A stretch of 45,054 bases of DNA, taken from positions 1 through 45,054 of the forward strand of contig CACCMS010000004.1 in assembly GCA_902547175.1 (NCBI GenBank). Reading direction: 5' to 3'. The DNA is from Rhodospirillaceae bacterium (GTDB lineage: Bacteria > Pseudomonadota > Alphaproteobacteria > TMED109 > TMED131). Below, in pieces: positions 8,774 through 15,233 of this stretch. Position 1 is the first letter of the stretch. Each line of letters begins with the position of its first letter. A program made the position numbers and the translations under genes. The notes under the pieces were generated by a model. That model did no database searches and was not told the DNA's origin. It saw nothing but the letters and a program-made list of their open reading frames with translations.

Positions 8774-10606
8774 ATGGTAAAGTTAATAGCCGAGATAGGC
8801 ATCAATCATCAAGGTAATTTTTTAAAAATGAAAGAATTGATTGATGGTGTATGTGAAGCTAAAGTATATTTTGTGAAATTTCAGTATAGAAGAAATGCAA
8901 AAAGTTTTTTCACTAATGCACTCGAAATGGGTAGTACATTAATAAAAGATGAGTTGAAAAATTTATTTATTAGTGATCAGGATTATATAAAAGCATTTCA
9001 ATATGCAAAGAAACTTAACTTAAAAATAGGAGTAAGTTTCTTTAGAACAGAAGATATTAATTATTTAAGTAAAAAGTTTAAATTTGATTTTATTAAAATA
9101 CCCTCTGCTGAGGCGTTAAACTTCGACCTTATTAAAACAGCAATGAAAAATTCTAAACAAATTATGTTAAGTTTAGGTGGTGCTAATTGGAATGATATTA
9201 GTCTTTTAAAAAAAAAAATAAAATTTAGAAAAAATGACGTAATTTTTTATTGTATTAGTAATTATCCTACAGCAATTGATGCAGTAAATTTTAATTATTT
9301 AAAAAGCTTAAAAAAAATATTTAATTGTTCTGTAGGGTATAGTTCACATGACAAATATTGGGAGGTTAGTTTGGGATCAATTTCTGTAGGAGCTGATTAC
9401 ATAGAAAGACATATTTGTCTTAAAAAAGAACAGCAAGGGCTAGATATATCTTCTTCCTCAAACATTCAAGAATTTAAAAGACTAAATGCAATTTTAACTT
9501 ATCAACAATGGTATAAAAATGTAAAAATATCGAATAAATTGGCTAATCAAGGAGAAATTCAAAATTTAAAAGACTTAGGTTCGGGGTATTATTATAAATC
9601 AAATTATAAAAAAGGAGATACTATTACTTCTGATAAACTAAAAATAATGTCTCCTTGTAGGGGCGTAAAAGCAGGAAATTTTAACAATTTTGGAAAGAAA
9701 TTAAAAAGAGATGTTATTGCAGGTTTTCCACTACTCACTAACGACTTTAATTCTGAAAAATATACAAAAGACTTAGACAAAGTAACAAGTAAACTTTCCA
9801 ATTTTAATATAGGCTTACCTATAAGATTTAATGATATGTATTTAATAATGAAGCAGTTCAATTTACCCTTCTTCGAATTTCATATGAGTTTTGAGGATGT
9901 TTTGTTAACTAAAAGCTTAAAAAGAAATTTTTGGAAGCAACTTAAAAGCAATAATGCTGCATATTCTGTGCACCTTCCTGATTATATATCGAGTACAAAA
10001 CTCATAGATCCGCTAGCAAATGAAAATAGTGACACTTATCTTAAAAGTTTAAAAATTATAAATCAATGTATCTTATTTGCTCAAGAAGTTGAAGACAAAA
10101 CTAGTAAATCATGTCCTATAATTGGCAGTTTTTCTAATCTGCATATTTCTAAAGAAATCACTTATCTTAGGCTTGCAGAGCTTATTGAAAAATTGAGTAA
10201 AAATGAAGGAGGTATTGTACCTCAATTTTTACCCAAAAGAGCTTGGTATTTTGGAGGTGCTGTAGAATTAGATTTATTTTGTAGTGTTATAGATAAAAAA
10301 TATTATGGAAACTTCCCATTTGGAATTTGTTTAGATACAGCACATGTGATAATGGCATGCAATAGCGCAAAAGGTAATTTAAAAAGTTGGTTCAAAACTC
10401 TTTTACAATATGCTAGTCATCTTCATTTAGCTGATGCTAGCGGAGTTGATGCAGAAGGTATTAACTTTGGGGATGGACAATTAGATTTAAAGTTATTTAA
10501 ATCTAATAAAAATAATATTAGATATATTATTGAACAATGGGAAGGGCACCTATACAATTTTAAAGGCTTCAAAAATGCTATTAGATATCTAGAAAAAAAA
10601 TTATGA
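8774..10606 (+). CDS. NeuB-family synthase fused to a second TIM-barrel (sugar isomerase-like) domain
   Basis: Residues ~1-255 form a NeuB aldolase barrel: AEIGINHQGN, FVKFQYR, KIPSAE, GYSSHDKYWE and IERHICL are the PEP- and metal-binding blocks that condense PEP with a six-carbon amino-sugar. Residues ~268-330 are the SAF/antifreeze-like domain (SGYYYKSNYKKGD...RDVIAG). Residues ~335-610 are an extra xylose-isomerase/AP-endonuclease-2-like barrel with conserved-looking EFHMSFED, YSVHLPDY, FGICLDTAHV and SHLHLADASG (metal-type Asp, His and Glu). Typical NeuB proteins have about 340-360 aa; this one has 610. The fused barrel might isomerise the sugar precursor. The next gene overlaps by four bases (ATGA). 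Confidence 0.87.
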   Translation: MVKLIAEIGINHQGNFLKMKELIDGVCEAKVYFVKFQYRRNAKSFFTNALEMGSTLIKDELKNLFISDQDYIKAFQYAKKLNLKIGVSFFRTEDINYLSKKFKFDFIKIPSAEALNFDLIKTAMKNSKQIMLSLGGANWNDISLLKKKIKFRKNDVIFYCISNYPTAIDAVNFNYLKSLKKIFNCSVGYSSHDKYWEVSLGSISVGADYIERHICLKKEQQGLDISSSSNIQEFKRLNAILTYQQWYKNVKISNKLANQGEIQNLKDLGSGYYYKSNYKKGDTITSDKLKIMSPCRGVKAGNFNNFGKKLKRDVIAGFPLLTNDFNSEKYTKDLDKVTSKLSNFNIGLPIRFNDMYLIMKQFNLPFFEFHMSFEDVLLTKSLKRNFWKQLKSNNAAYSVHLPDYISSTKLIDPLANENSDTYLKSLKIINQCILFAQEVEDKTSKSCPIIGSFSNLHISKEITYLRLAELIEKLSKNEGGIVPQFLPKRAWYFGGAVELDLFCSVIDKKYYGNFPFGICLDTAHVIMACNSAKGNLKSWFKTLLQYASHLHLADASGVDAEGINFGDGQLDLKLFKSNKNNIRYIIEQWEGHLYNFKGFKNAIRYLEKKL

Positions 10607-11574
10607 AAGTTTTAATAATAGGTTTTGGGCAGGACGCTAAGATTTTATCAATTCTTTTAAATAAGAAAAAAATATACTTTAAATTATTTGTTAAATCCTC
10701 AGCAAATCTAAGTTTATTTAGTCCAAAATATTTTAATAAAGAAGATATAATTTATGGAGATGCAACCGACTTAAATAGTTTATTAGAAGTACTGTCTAAA
10801 TATCAGTTTACTCATGTTTTTAATTTAGCAGCCAATAGTTTTGTTCAGTTTTCTGCAATGAACTTTAATCAATATTTAAGATCCAACACGACGATTCTTA
10901 CTAATCTTATTTCTTTAAATAAAAAAAATGGTAATTTTTGGTTATATCATCCATTAAGCAGTGAGTTTCTAAATAATAATTATACAGATAACTATATTCT
11001 TCCTAGAAATGCTTACGGAGTATCTAAGGTAACTGAATATTTTATTTCAAAAGTTGCTATGAGAGAAGGAATTAAGATTTTTTTTCCTACTCTTTTTAAT
11101 CATGAGTCTTGCTTTCGTCCTGGTAAATTTTTTACATTAAAAGTTCTTGATTTTTTATTGAACAAGGAAAAAAAGAATCTTGATATATGGAATACTCATT
11201 CTGTAAGAGATTGGGGTAGTGCATTTCAATATATGGAATTGATATTAGAAAAAGCAATTAAAAATGGCTCAGGAGAGGGTGAACTTGGTACCTCTATAGG
11301 CTACAAAGTTTCTGATTTTGTAAATAATTCTCTAGAGGTTTTGGGGATTAATTATGAATTTATAGAAAATAAGAAGCATAGTTCATGGAAATTAAGTGAT
11401 GGCAGAAAAATTCATGAAATTGATAGAGATCCTAAAGATGAAAAAAGAATAGTTATTGCAAATAAAGAGAATGTTGAGAGAACTTTTGGAAAAGTAAATT
11501 TATTGCATGGAAAAAAATTAATTGACAAATTAACCTCTGAATTAATAACCTATAAAAAAATGCTATTTTTTTAA
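10603..11574 (+). CDS. NAD(P)-dependent epimerase/dehydratase (extended SDR, Gmd-like)
   Basis: This is an SDR of 323 aa. The N-terminal dinucleotide motif is KVLIIGFGQDAKILS, close to the GxxGQDG of GDP-mannose 4,6-dehydratase; then GDATDL, FNLAANSFV, and the catalytic YGVSK at ~144. It probably oxidises or dehydrates a nucleotide-activated sugar. It is translationally coupled to the NeuB-fusion gene by the ATGA overlap, so it likely feeds or modifies that gene's sugar. tRNA-Tyr follows 28 bp after the stop. The closing KMLFF tail lies beyond the usual fold. Confidence 0.8.
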   Translation: MKVLIIGFGQDAKILSILLNKKKIYFKLFVKSSANLSLFSPKYFNKEDIIYGDATDLNSLLEVLSKYQFTHVFNLAANSFVQFSAMNFNQYLRSNTTILTNLISLNKKNGNFWLYHPLSSEFLNNNYTDNYILPRNAYGVSKVTEYFISKVAMREGIKIFFPTLFNHESCFRPGKFFTLKVLDFLLNKEKKNLDIWNTHSVRDWGSAFQYMELILEKAIKNGSGEGELGTSIGYKVSDFVNNSLEVLGINYEFIENKKHSSWKLSDGRKIHEIDRDPKDEKRIVIANKENVERTFGKVNLLHGKKLIDKLTSELITYKKMLFF

Positions 11575-11602
11575 GCATTAAGAATGTAATTCTTTATAAG
11601 AA

Positions 11603-11688
11603 GGAGGGGTGGCCGAGTGGTTAAAGGCAGCAGACTGTAAATCTGCCCTCATTTGAGTACGTAGGTTCGAATCCTACCCCCTCCACCA
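11603..11688 (+). tRNA. tRNA-Tyr (anticodon GTA), integration target
   Basis: This is a class-II tRNA of 86 nt with encoded CCA. The acceptor stem GGAGGGG pairs with CCCCTCC, the anticodon stem-loop holds CTGTAAA (anticodon GTA), there is a long variable arm (CCCTCATTTGAGTAC region), and the T arm is GTAGG-TTCGAAT-CCTAC; discriminator A. From 11628 onward it is repeated at 15131-15191, so the functional 3' half is now supplied by the inserted element. It starts 28 bp after an SDR gene and may be read with it. Confidence 0.97.
11628..11688 (+). repeat. Left attachment repeat (attL) inside tRNA-Tyr
   Basis: These 61 bp, from the anticodon stem to the CCA end of tRNA-Tyr, recur at 15131-15191 with one difference (C at 11684, T at 15187). 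A direct repeat of a tRNA 3' end bounding an integrase gene is the normal mark of tyrosine-recombinase integration. Confidence 0.92.
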
Positions 11689-11693
11689 TATAA

Positions 11694-11713
11694 ACTCTAT
11701 CGTTTGATAGGGT
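11694..11713 (+). terminator. Hairpin just after tRNA-Tyr
   Basis: ACTCTATC (11694-11701), loop GTTT, and GATAGGGT (11706-11713) form an 8-bp stem with one T-G pair, five bases past the tRNA CCA. It could stop tRNA transcription or protect its 3' end before trimming. No run of T follows, so a classical terminator is not assured. It is element DNA and has no counterpart after the right-hand copy. Confidence 0.35.
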
Positions 11714-11771
11714 TACCAAGTTTTCAATTCTTACCATCATCATCACAAAACACCTTGTACTTTTTATTAAC

Positions 11772-11793
11772 TGTAAGATAGGTGTAAGATAGA
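11772..11793 (+). repeat. Tandem 11-bp arm-type-like repeats, left end
   Basis: TGTAAGATAGG and TGTAAGATAGA lie head to tail, ending at the base before the integrase ATG. Nearly the same pair occurs in the same orientation near the right end (15045-15066). The position inside both ends fits binding sites for the integrase N-terminal arm-binding domain, and their overlap with the start region suggests the integrase could repress its own translation or transcription. Function is inferred. Confidence 0.6.
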
Positions 11794-13050
11794 ATGAAAA
11801 GTTTAAGCATAAAAAATTTGAAGAACTTGAGAGAGCATGGGATAGTGTTGAAGGGTAACTATGGAGTGACAGCATTACGTAATCCAAATGGTTCCATAGC
11901 TTATAGATTTCAAAAACGTATAAAGGGCAGAAATGCATTTGAGGGAACATTAGGTTACTACCCACAAATGAGTATTAAGGATGCTGAGAAAGAGGCATTA
12001 AGGTTAGCTAGTCTTTGTGAAAGAGGATTACATCCAAGGGAATATGACAGACAACAACTGACTAAAAAACAGTCCAGTATATATATAGAACTATGAAGAC
12101 AAAGGACATTAAGGCAAACAATAAAGCAGTACGTTGATAATAAAAGATTACAACAGCAGAACTCTGAAAGCTATATCAAGGAAAGAGATAATTGTATAAA
12201 ACATATCTGCTCTGATTGGTTCAACAAACCTATTATTAATATTTCTTTTCCTGAAGTAGAAGAAAGATTTAATAAAGTAGCATACAGAAAAGGAACTCTT
12301 GGTAGAGCAAAGTCTTGGGCAAGATATATGAAAGCAATCTTTGAATGGGCAAAGCAGAGAAGTTATATTGACAATAATCCTTTTACTAGATTAAAAGCAG
12401 AAGTGAAAACATTTCAATCAGGTAAAAGAGAAAATAATTATCTGCTACTAGAAGAAGCTAAGTACATTTATAACAAGGTAAAGCAGTCAAATAAAATAAA
12501 TGTAGGGCATTATGCAATAGCTTTATTACTAACAACAGGATTAAGAAAATCAGAAGCATTAACTCTTAAATGGGAAAATGTATTTATTAATGATGTTGAT
12601 ATTCCATATTTCATATTTGATTTAGGAACAAGAAAACAAAAGCACATTAGGTATGCAGTACCCATAGTGCCTAAGATGAAATTCATATTTGAAAGAATGC
12701 AAACTGTTAGAAGAAATGAATATGTCTTTCCTTCAAGAAAAATAAACTACTGCCACTATGACAGGTTAGATTCAGCTTTTAAGTTTCTACGACCTCCACA
12801 ATTAGATAACCCTAAAATTAATACAACAGGATTAGTGAATGAAAAAAGAGTAGAAGAGTTATCAGCTATAACATTAAGAAGAACTTGGACACAGATAGGA
12901 TTAGAGCTTGGTTACGATACCAATATATTAAACGTGCTATCAGGTAGAAGTAAGAACTTAGGCACTAAGACTGCTTTAGGTTTTTATACATCTGCTAACT
13001 TAAAAATGGCAGTTAGTTTTTATGAACAGATAATTGATAGGATTAGTTAA
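11794..13050 (+). pseudogene. P4-type tyrosine recombinase (integrase) with in-frame TGA
   Basis: One reading frame runs from ATG 11794 to TAA 13050, interrupted only by TGA at 12094-12096 (codon 101). Both halves are in the same phase. Residues 1-95 are the arm-DNA-binding domain common in P4-like integrases (FEGTLGYYPQMSIKDAEKEAL). After the stop come the core-binding domain (TLRQTIKQYVDN onward) and the catalytic domain with Arg in TTGLRKSEALTL, Arg in ITLRRTWTQ, and the nucleophile Tyr in GFYTSA. The usual HxLR histidine reads as Thr and the LGH segment as LSGR, so the active site is divergent. An ATG at 12328 could start a truncated protein. Without readthrough, no full-length integrase is made. 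Confidence 0.85.
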
Positions 13051-13062
13051 TTAAGTTATAAT
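13034..13062 (+). promoter_or_regulatory. Near-consensus sigma-70 promoter in the integrase tail
   Basis: TTGATA (13034-13039), a 17-base spacer, and a perfect TATAAT (13057-13062) lie across the end of the integrase gene. The expected start of transcription, about 7 bases on, falls on the ATG at 13069, which implies a leaderless or almost leaderless message for the first exported protein. This is the clearest promoter in the window. The related integrase fragment at 14079-14160 keeps the TTGATA, but TGAAAT stands at the -10 position. Confidence 0.6.
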
Positions 13063-13068
13063 ATTTTT

Positions 13069-13509
13069 ATGAAATTAATATCTGCCTTAATAATTTTCTT
13101 TGCTTTTACTAAATTGAGTTTTGCAGACACATATGAGTTTGAAGGAAGTGGTAAACTTATATCTAATGACTCAATAGAATTGAAAAAAGGTATTGAAAAA
13201 TCAATTATTGTTAATGAATCTACATGGACAGATAGCAATGGTGATTATGGTATTATTATATGTTTAGGAACTATAGATAAATTTTTAGATAAAAGTGTAA
13301 TATTAAATTTAGGTTGTTCAGGAAGAAATCAAGATGATGAAAAGTTTACAGGAAAAATAGTTCGAAAAAGTGATGCACTAGATGCTGGTGTTGGAGTATT
13401 TACTTATGTGGATGGTACAGGAAAATTTGAAAGATTGATTGGAAGAAAATGTAATTTAGCAATTAGATATATTAACGAATTTACTTTCTATCGACACAGG
13501 TGTAAATGA
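13069..13509 (+). CDS. Small exported protein of unknown function (island cargo A)
   Basis: The protein has 146 aa with a signal peptide: KLISALIIFFAFTKLSFA, cleavage likely before DTYEFEG. The mature part is predicted to be beta-rich, with TWTDSNGDYG, a central DAGVGVF and two late cysteines (GRKCNLAIRY, YRHRCK). The same layout (TFxDxxGxYG, EAGVG, CNYAIKF, WLC) appears in the next gene, so the two are paralogues. I do not recognise the family; barrel folds of the allene-oxide-cyclase-like or lipocalin-like kind are one guess. It would act in the periplasm or outside the cell. It is driven by the promoter at 13034-13062. Confidence 0.7.
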   Translation: MKLISALIIFFAFTKLSFADTYEFEGSGKLISNDSIELKKGIEKSIIVNESTWTDSNGDYGIIICLGTIDKFLDKSVILNLGCSGRNQDDEKFTGKIVRKSDALDAGVGVFTYVDGTGKFERLIGRKCNLAIRYINEFTFYRHRCK

Positions 13510-13538
13510 TTTTGCGGATTAAATAGAATTAAAGATAA

Positions 13539-14024
13539 ATGAAATACTTACTAACCTTGCTATTCCTTTTTTCTAATCAATCTTTTGCAGAAGAAAGCCT
13601 AAATAGATATACAATTAATGCAAATGGCAATGTAGAGATTATAGAAGAACATAAATATTCAAACTCACACAATTTTAAAAATTATACTATTACAGGAACT
13701 TTTGAAGATAATTTAGGTAATTATGGGTCTCATAGTATAGCTGTAATTGCTGAATATAAGGAAGGTAATGTTATAAACTTACAATGGAGTTCCAAGTTAA
13801 CATATCAAAACAATAAAGTCATATTTGCACAAGGCGTTAGAAAAAAAGGAATTGATGAAGCAGGTGTTGGAAAAGCTATATTATTTTCAGGAGAAAAACC
13901 ATTGAATGTCCTAAATAATACAGAATGTAATTATGCAATTAAATTCTTCAAAAATAATGTTTATACAAAGTGGCTTTGTAATATACCTGAAAAAAATTTA
14001 AATATTTTACAAAGTTTAAATTAA
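13539..14024 (+). CDS. Small exported protein of unknown function (island cargo B)
   Basis: The protein has 161 aa with a signal peptide (KYLLTLLFLFSNQSFA, then EESLNRY). It shares with cargo A the order TFEDNLGNYG, DEAGVGKAIL, TECNYAIKFF and the final WLCN, including the pair of C-terminal cysteines that may form a disulfide. The gene lies 29 bp after cargo A and is probably co-transcribed. Function is unknown; duplication with divergence inside the element suggests a role in surface interaction or host competition, but this is inference. Confidence 0.68.
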   Translation: MKYLLTLLFLFSNQSFAEESLNRYTINANGNVEIIEEHKYSNSHNFKNYTITGTFEDNLGNYGSHSIAVIAEYKEGNVINLQWSSKLTYQNNKVIFAQGVRKKGIDEAGVGKAILFSGEKPLNVLNNTECNYAIKFFKNNVYTKWLCNIPEKNLNILQSLN

Positions 14025-14072
14025 ATAGTTTCTCTCAATAACTAACTCTGTTTCTAATCAACATACTTAATG

Positions 14073-14156
14073 AAGAGAGCTCTAGGTTCCTATACATCTG
14101 CTAACCTTAAAATGGCTGTCAGCTTCTATAAACAGATAATTGATAGGATTAGTTAA
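14073..14156 (+). pseudogene. C-terminal fragment of a second, related integrase
   Basis: The fragment encodes RALGSYTSANLKMAVSF and then QIIDRIS and stop, matching the end of the 11794-13050 integrase. Over 82 bases (14079-14160 against 12973-13054) I count 10 differences, mostly silent, so this is the tail of an independently evolved relative, not a recent duplication. The catalytic tyrosine is present, but everything upstream is gone. It shows that an earlier related element occupied or recombined at this site. Confidence 0.85.
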
Positions 14157-14183
14157 TTAAATTGAAATATATAATTAATAGAC

Positions 14184-14212
14184 TGGGTAAATATCATAAT
14201 AACATCTACCCA
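14184..14212. terminator. Possible bidirectional terminator between convergent island genes
   Basis: TGGGTA (14184-14189) and TACCCA (14207-14212) form a 6-bp stem with a 17-base loop, followed by the palindrome CTAAAAATTTTTAG (14215-14228) and more T on the plus strand. It lies between convergent cargo genes B and C, where a terminator is expected. The loop is long, so the call is weak. Confidence 0.3.
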
Positions 14213-14267
14213 TCCTAAAAATTTTTAGTATTTTTTGATTTCTAAAATCTAATTATGCTTAAATAAA

Positions 14268-14771
14268 TTATTTTGCAATTTCATAAAATATAGTATTTGT
14301 GTTGGATGTATAACCAGTTCCTGGGTTAAATTCTCCTTTACTCATTCCATATCCTTTTACATTAAGATAAACACCAGTTCCTCCAGTTATTTTACTACTA
14401 GAAATAATCATACTGTTTTTATTTTGGTCTACAGGTGATTGAGCTGAGCCTGACCAAGTACCAGACATTGTACTTCCATCTTCATATACCCTAGTCCAAT
14501 AACCACTAACACTACCATTTTTATAAGTATAGTCGCTATATCCCCATAATTCTGCACTAACTGCAGCTAAACCCTCACAATTTTTTTTAAAATCTTTAAA
14601 ATTGCTTTCTAATTTAAATATTCTGATTGCATGCCCTTCTATGTTGGTTTTTATTGAATATTGTTCAGTATATTTGCTATCTTCTGGTTTATTTTTCCAA
14701 GTAAATTCACAAGGTTTTGCAAATAAAGAATAACTTAAATTGGATAGTAATAATATAATTATATATCTCAT
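14268..14771 (-). CDS. Small exported protein of unknown function (island cargo C)
   Basis: The protein has 167 aa with a signal peptide (RYIIILLLSNLSYSLFA, then KPCEFTW). The mature part is rich in Gly, Ser, Thr and Tyr. A stretch with SVSGYWTRVYEDGSTMSGTW and then ITGGTGVYLNVKGYG resembles the GGTGxYxxxxGxG turn of allene-oxide-cyclase-like barrel proteins, and a disulfide is possible between the two mature cysteines. It has a good Shine-Dalgarno (GGAGA a few bases before the ATG on the minus strand), and a 9-bp inverted repeat sits just upstream. It may be distantly related to cargo A and B. Function is unknown. Confidence 0.72.
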   Translation of the reverse strand: MRYIIILLLSNLSYSLFAKPCEFTWKNKPEDSKYTEQYSIKTNIEGHAIRIFKLESNFKDFKKNCEGLAAVSAELWGYSDYTYKNGSVSGYWTRVYEDGSTMSGTWSGSAQSPVDQNKNSMIISSSKITGGTGVYLNVKGYGMSKGEFNPGTGYTSNTNTIFYEIAK

Positions 14772-14795
14772 ATTTTCTCCATTTTATGTGTTACA

Positions 14796-14834
14796 AGAGT
14801 TGTTAAAAACTAGGGAGAAGAAATCAACAACTCT
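14796..14834. promoter_or_regulatory. Inverted repeat upstream of cargo C (possible operator)
   Basis: AGAGTTGTT (14796-14804) and AACAACTCT (14826-14834) are perfect 9-bp inverted copies separated by 21 bases, centred about 45 bp upstream of the minus-strand start. A dimeric repressor site or a leader hairpin would look like this. Nothing in the element encodes an obvious regulator. Confidence 0.4.
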
Positions 14835-15130
14835 AAATATATTACAAACATTAATATACAACATCATTGTATTAGTAATATGCCAAGTAAAGTAGCATTT
14901 CTAAAAAGAAATACGGGGCTGGCCCACATTAATAAATCTTCCAAGCGCTTTAGTTTTAGCCTAATATATCAGCTACCTCTTTTGCCAGATAGTAAGATAT
15001 GATATTCTTTTTTTATGTATAATGGTAACTGTACAATTTGTCTTTGTAAGATAATTGTAAGATAGAAATGACTTAGCAGGTGTTGGGTTGTTGAAAGTAT
15101 TAGAAATCTAGGTAGTTCCTATGAAGATAT
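14835..15130. other. Non-coding right end of the element
   Basis: No gene is visible here. The stretch includes a small GC-rich patch (GGGCTGGCCC near 14916, unusually GC-rich for this window) and the tandem arm-like repeats at 15045-15066. Confidence 0.5.
15045..15066 (+). repeat. Tandem 11-bp arm-type-like repeats, right end
   Basis: TGTAAGATAAT and TGTAAGATAGA lie head to tail about 65 bp before the right attachment copy. The second unit is identical to the unit that ends at the base before the integrase ATG. Both pairs point the same way and flank the cores from inside, so in an excised circle they would lie on either side of attP, as integrase arm sites do. Confidence 0.6.
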
Positions 15131-15191
15131 CAGCAGACTGTAAATCTGCCCTCATTTGAGTACGTAGGTTCGAATCCTACCCCCTCTACCA
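15131..15191 (+). repeat. Right attachment repeat (attR), displaced tRNA-Tyr 3' end
   Basis: This copy matches 60 of 61 bases of 11628-11688, starting in the anticodon stem and ending with CCA. It lacks the acceptor 5' strand and D arm, so it cannot make a tRNA. It is likely the original chromosomal end of the tRNA gene pushed right by integration, and its T at 15187 would then be the ancestral base or a later change. Confidence 0.92.
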
Positions 15192-15233
15192 GTATAAATT
15201 TTTAATTTTTGTGTAAGTATTAAATGCAAAATT

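Larger units (their letters stand above)
11628..15191. mobile_element. Integrative element (3.5-kb genomic island) in tRNA-Tyr
   Basis: The element is bounded by the 61-bp direct repeats. In order it holds a hairpin, two arm-like 11-bp repeats, a P4-type integrase with a nonsense codon, two plus-strand exported proteins, the tail of another integrase, a minus-strand exported protein, two more arm-like repeats, and the displaced tRNA end. It interrupts a polysaccharide region whose genes resume on both sides. With the integrase broken it is probably immobile unless helped in trans or by readthrough. No phage structural, replication or excisionase gene is visible, so it looks like a reduced satellite or remnant. 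Confidence 0.88.

Noticed and set aside
11621..11965. Minus-strand 114-codon frame across tRNA-Tyr and the integrase start
   Set aside because: It runs through the tRNA antisense and the integrase arm domain; its tail (GVGFEPT-like) is the familiar artefact of translating a tRNA end.
12094..12096. Reassignment of TGA to tryptophan or selenocysteine
   Set aside because: TGA ends several intact genes here (10604-10606, 29101-29103, 36845-36847), Trp is encoded by TGG throughout, and no selenocysteine insertion hairpin is evident after the codon.
15131..15191. A second functional tRNA-Tyr gene
   Set aside because: The copy begins inside the anticodon stem and lacks the D arm and 5' acceptor strand.
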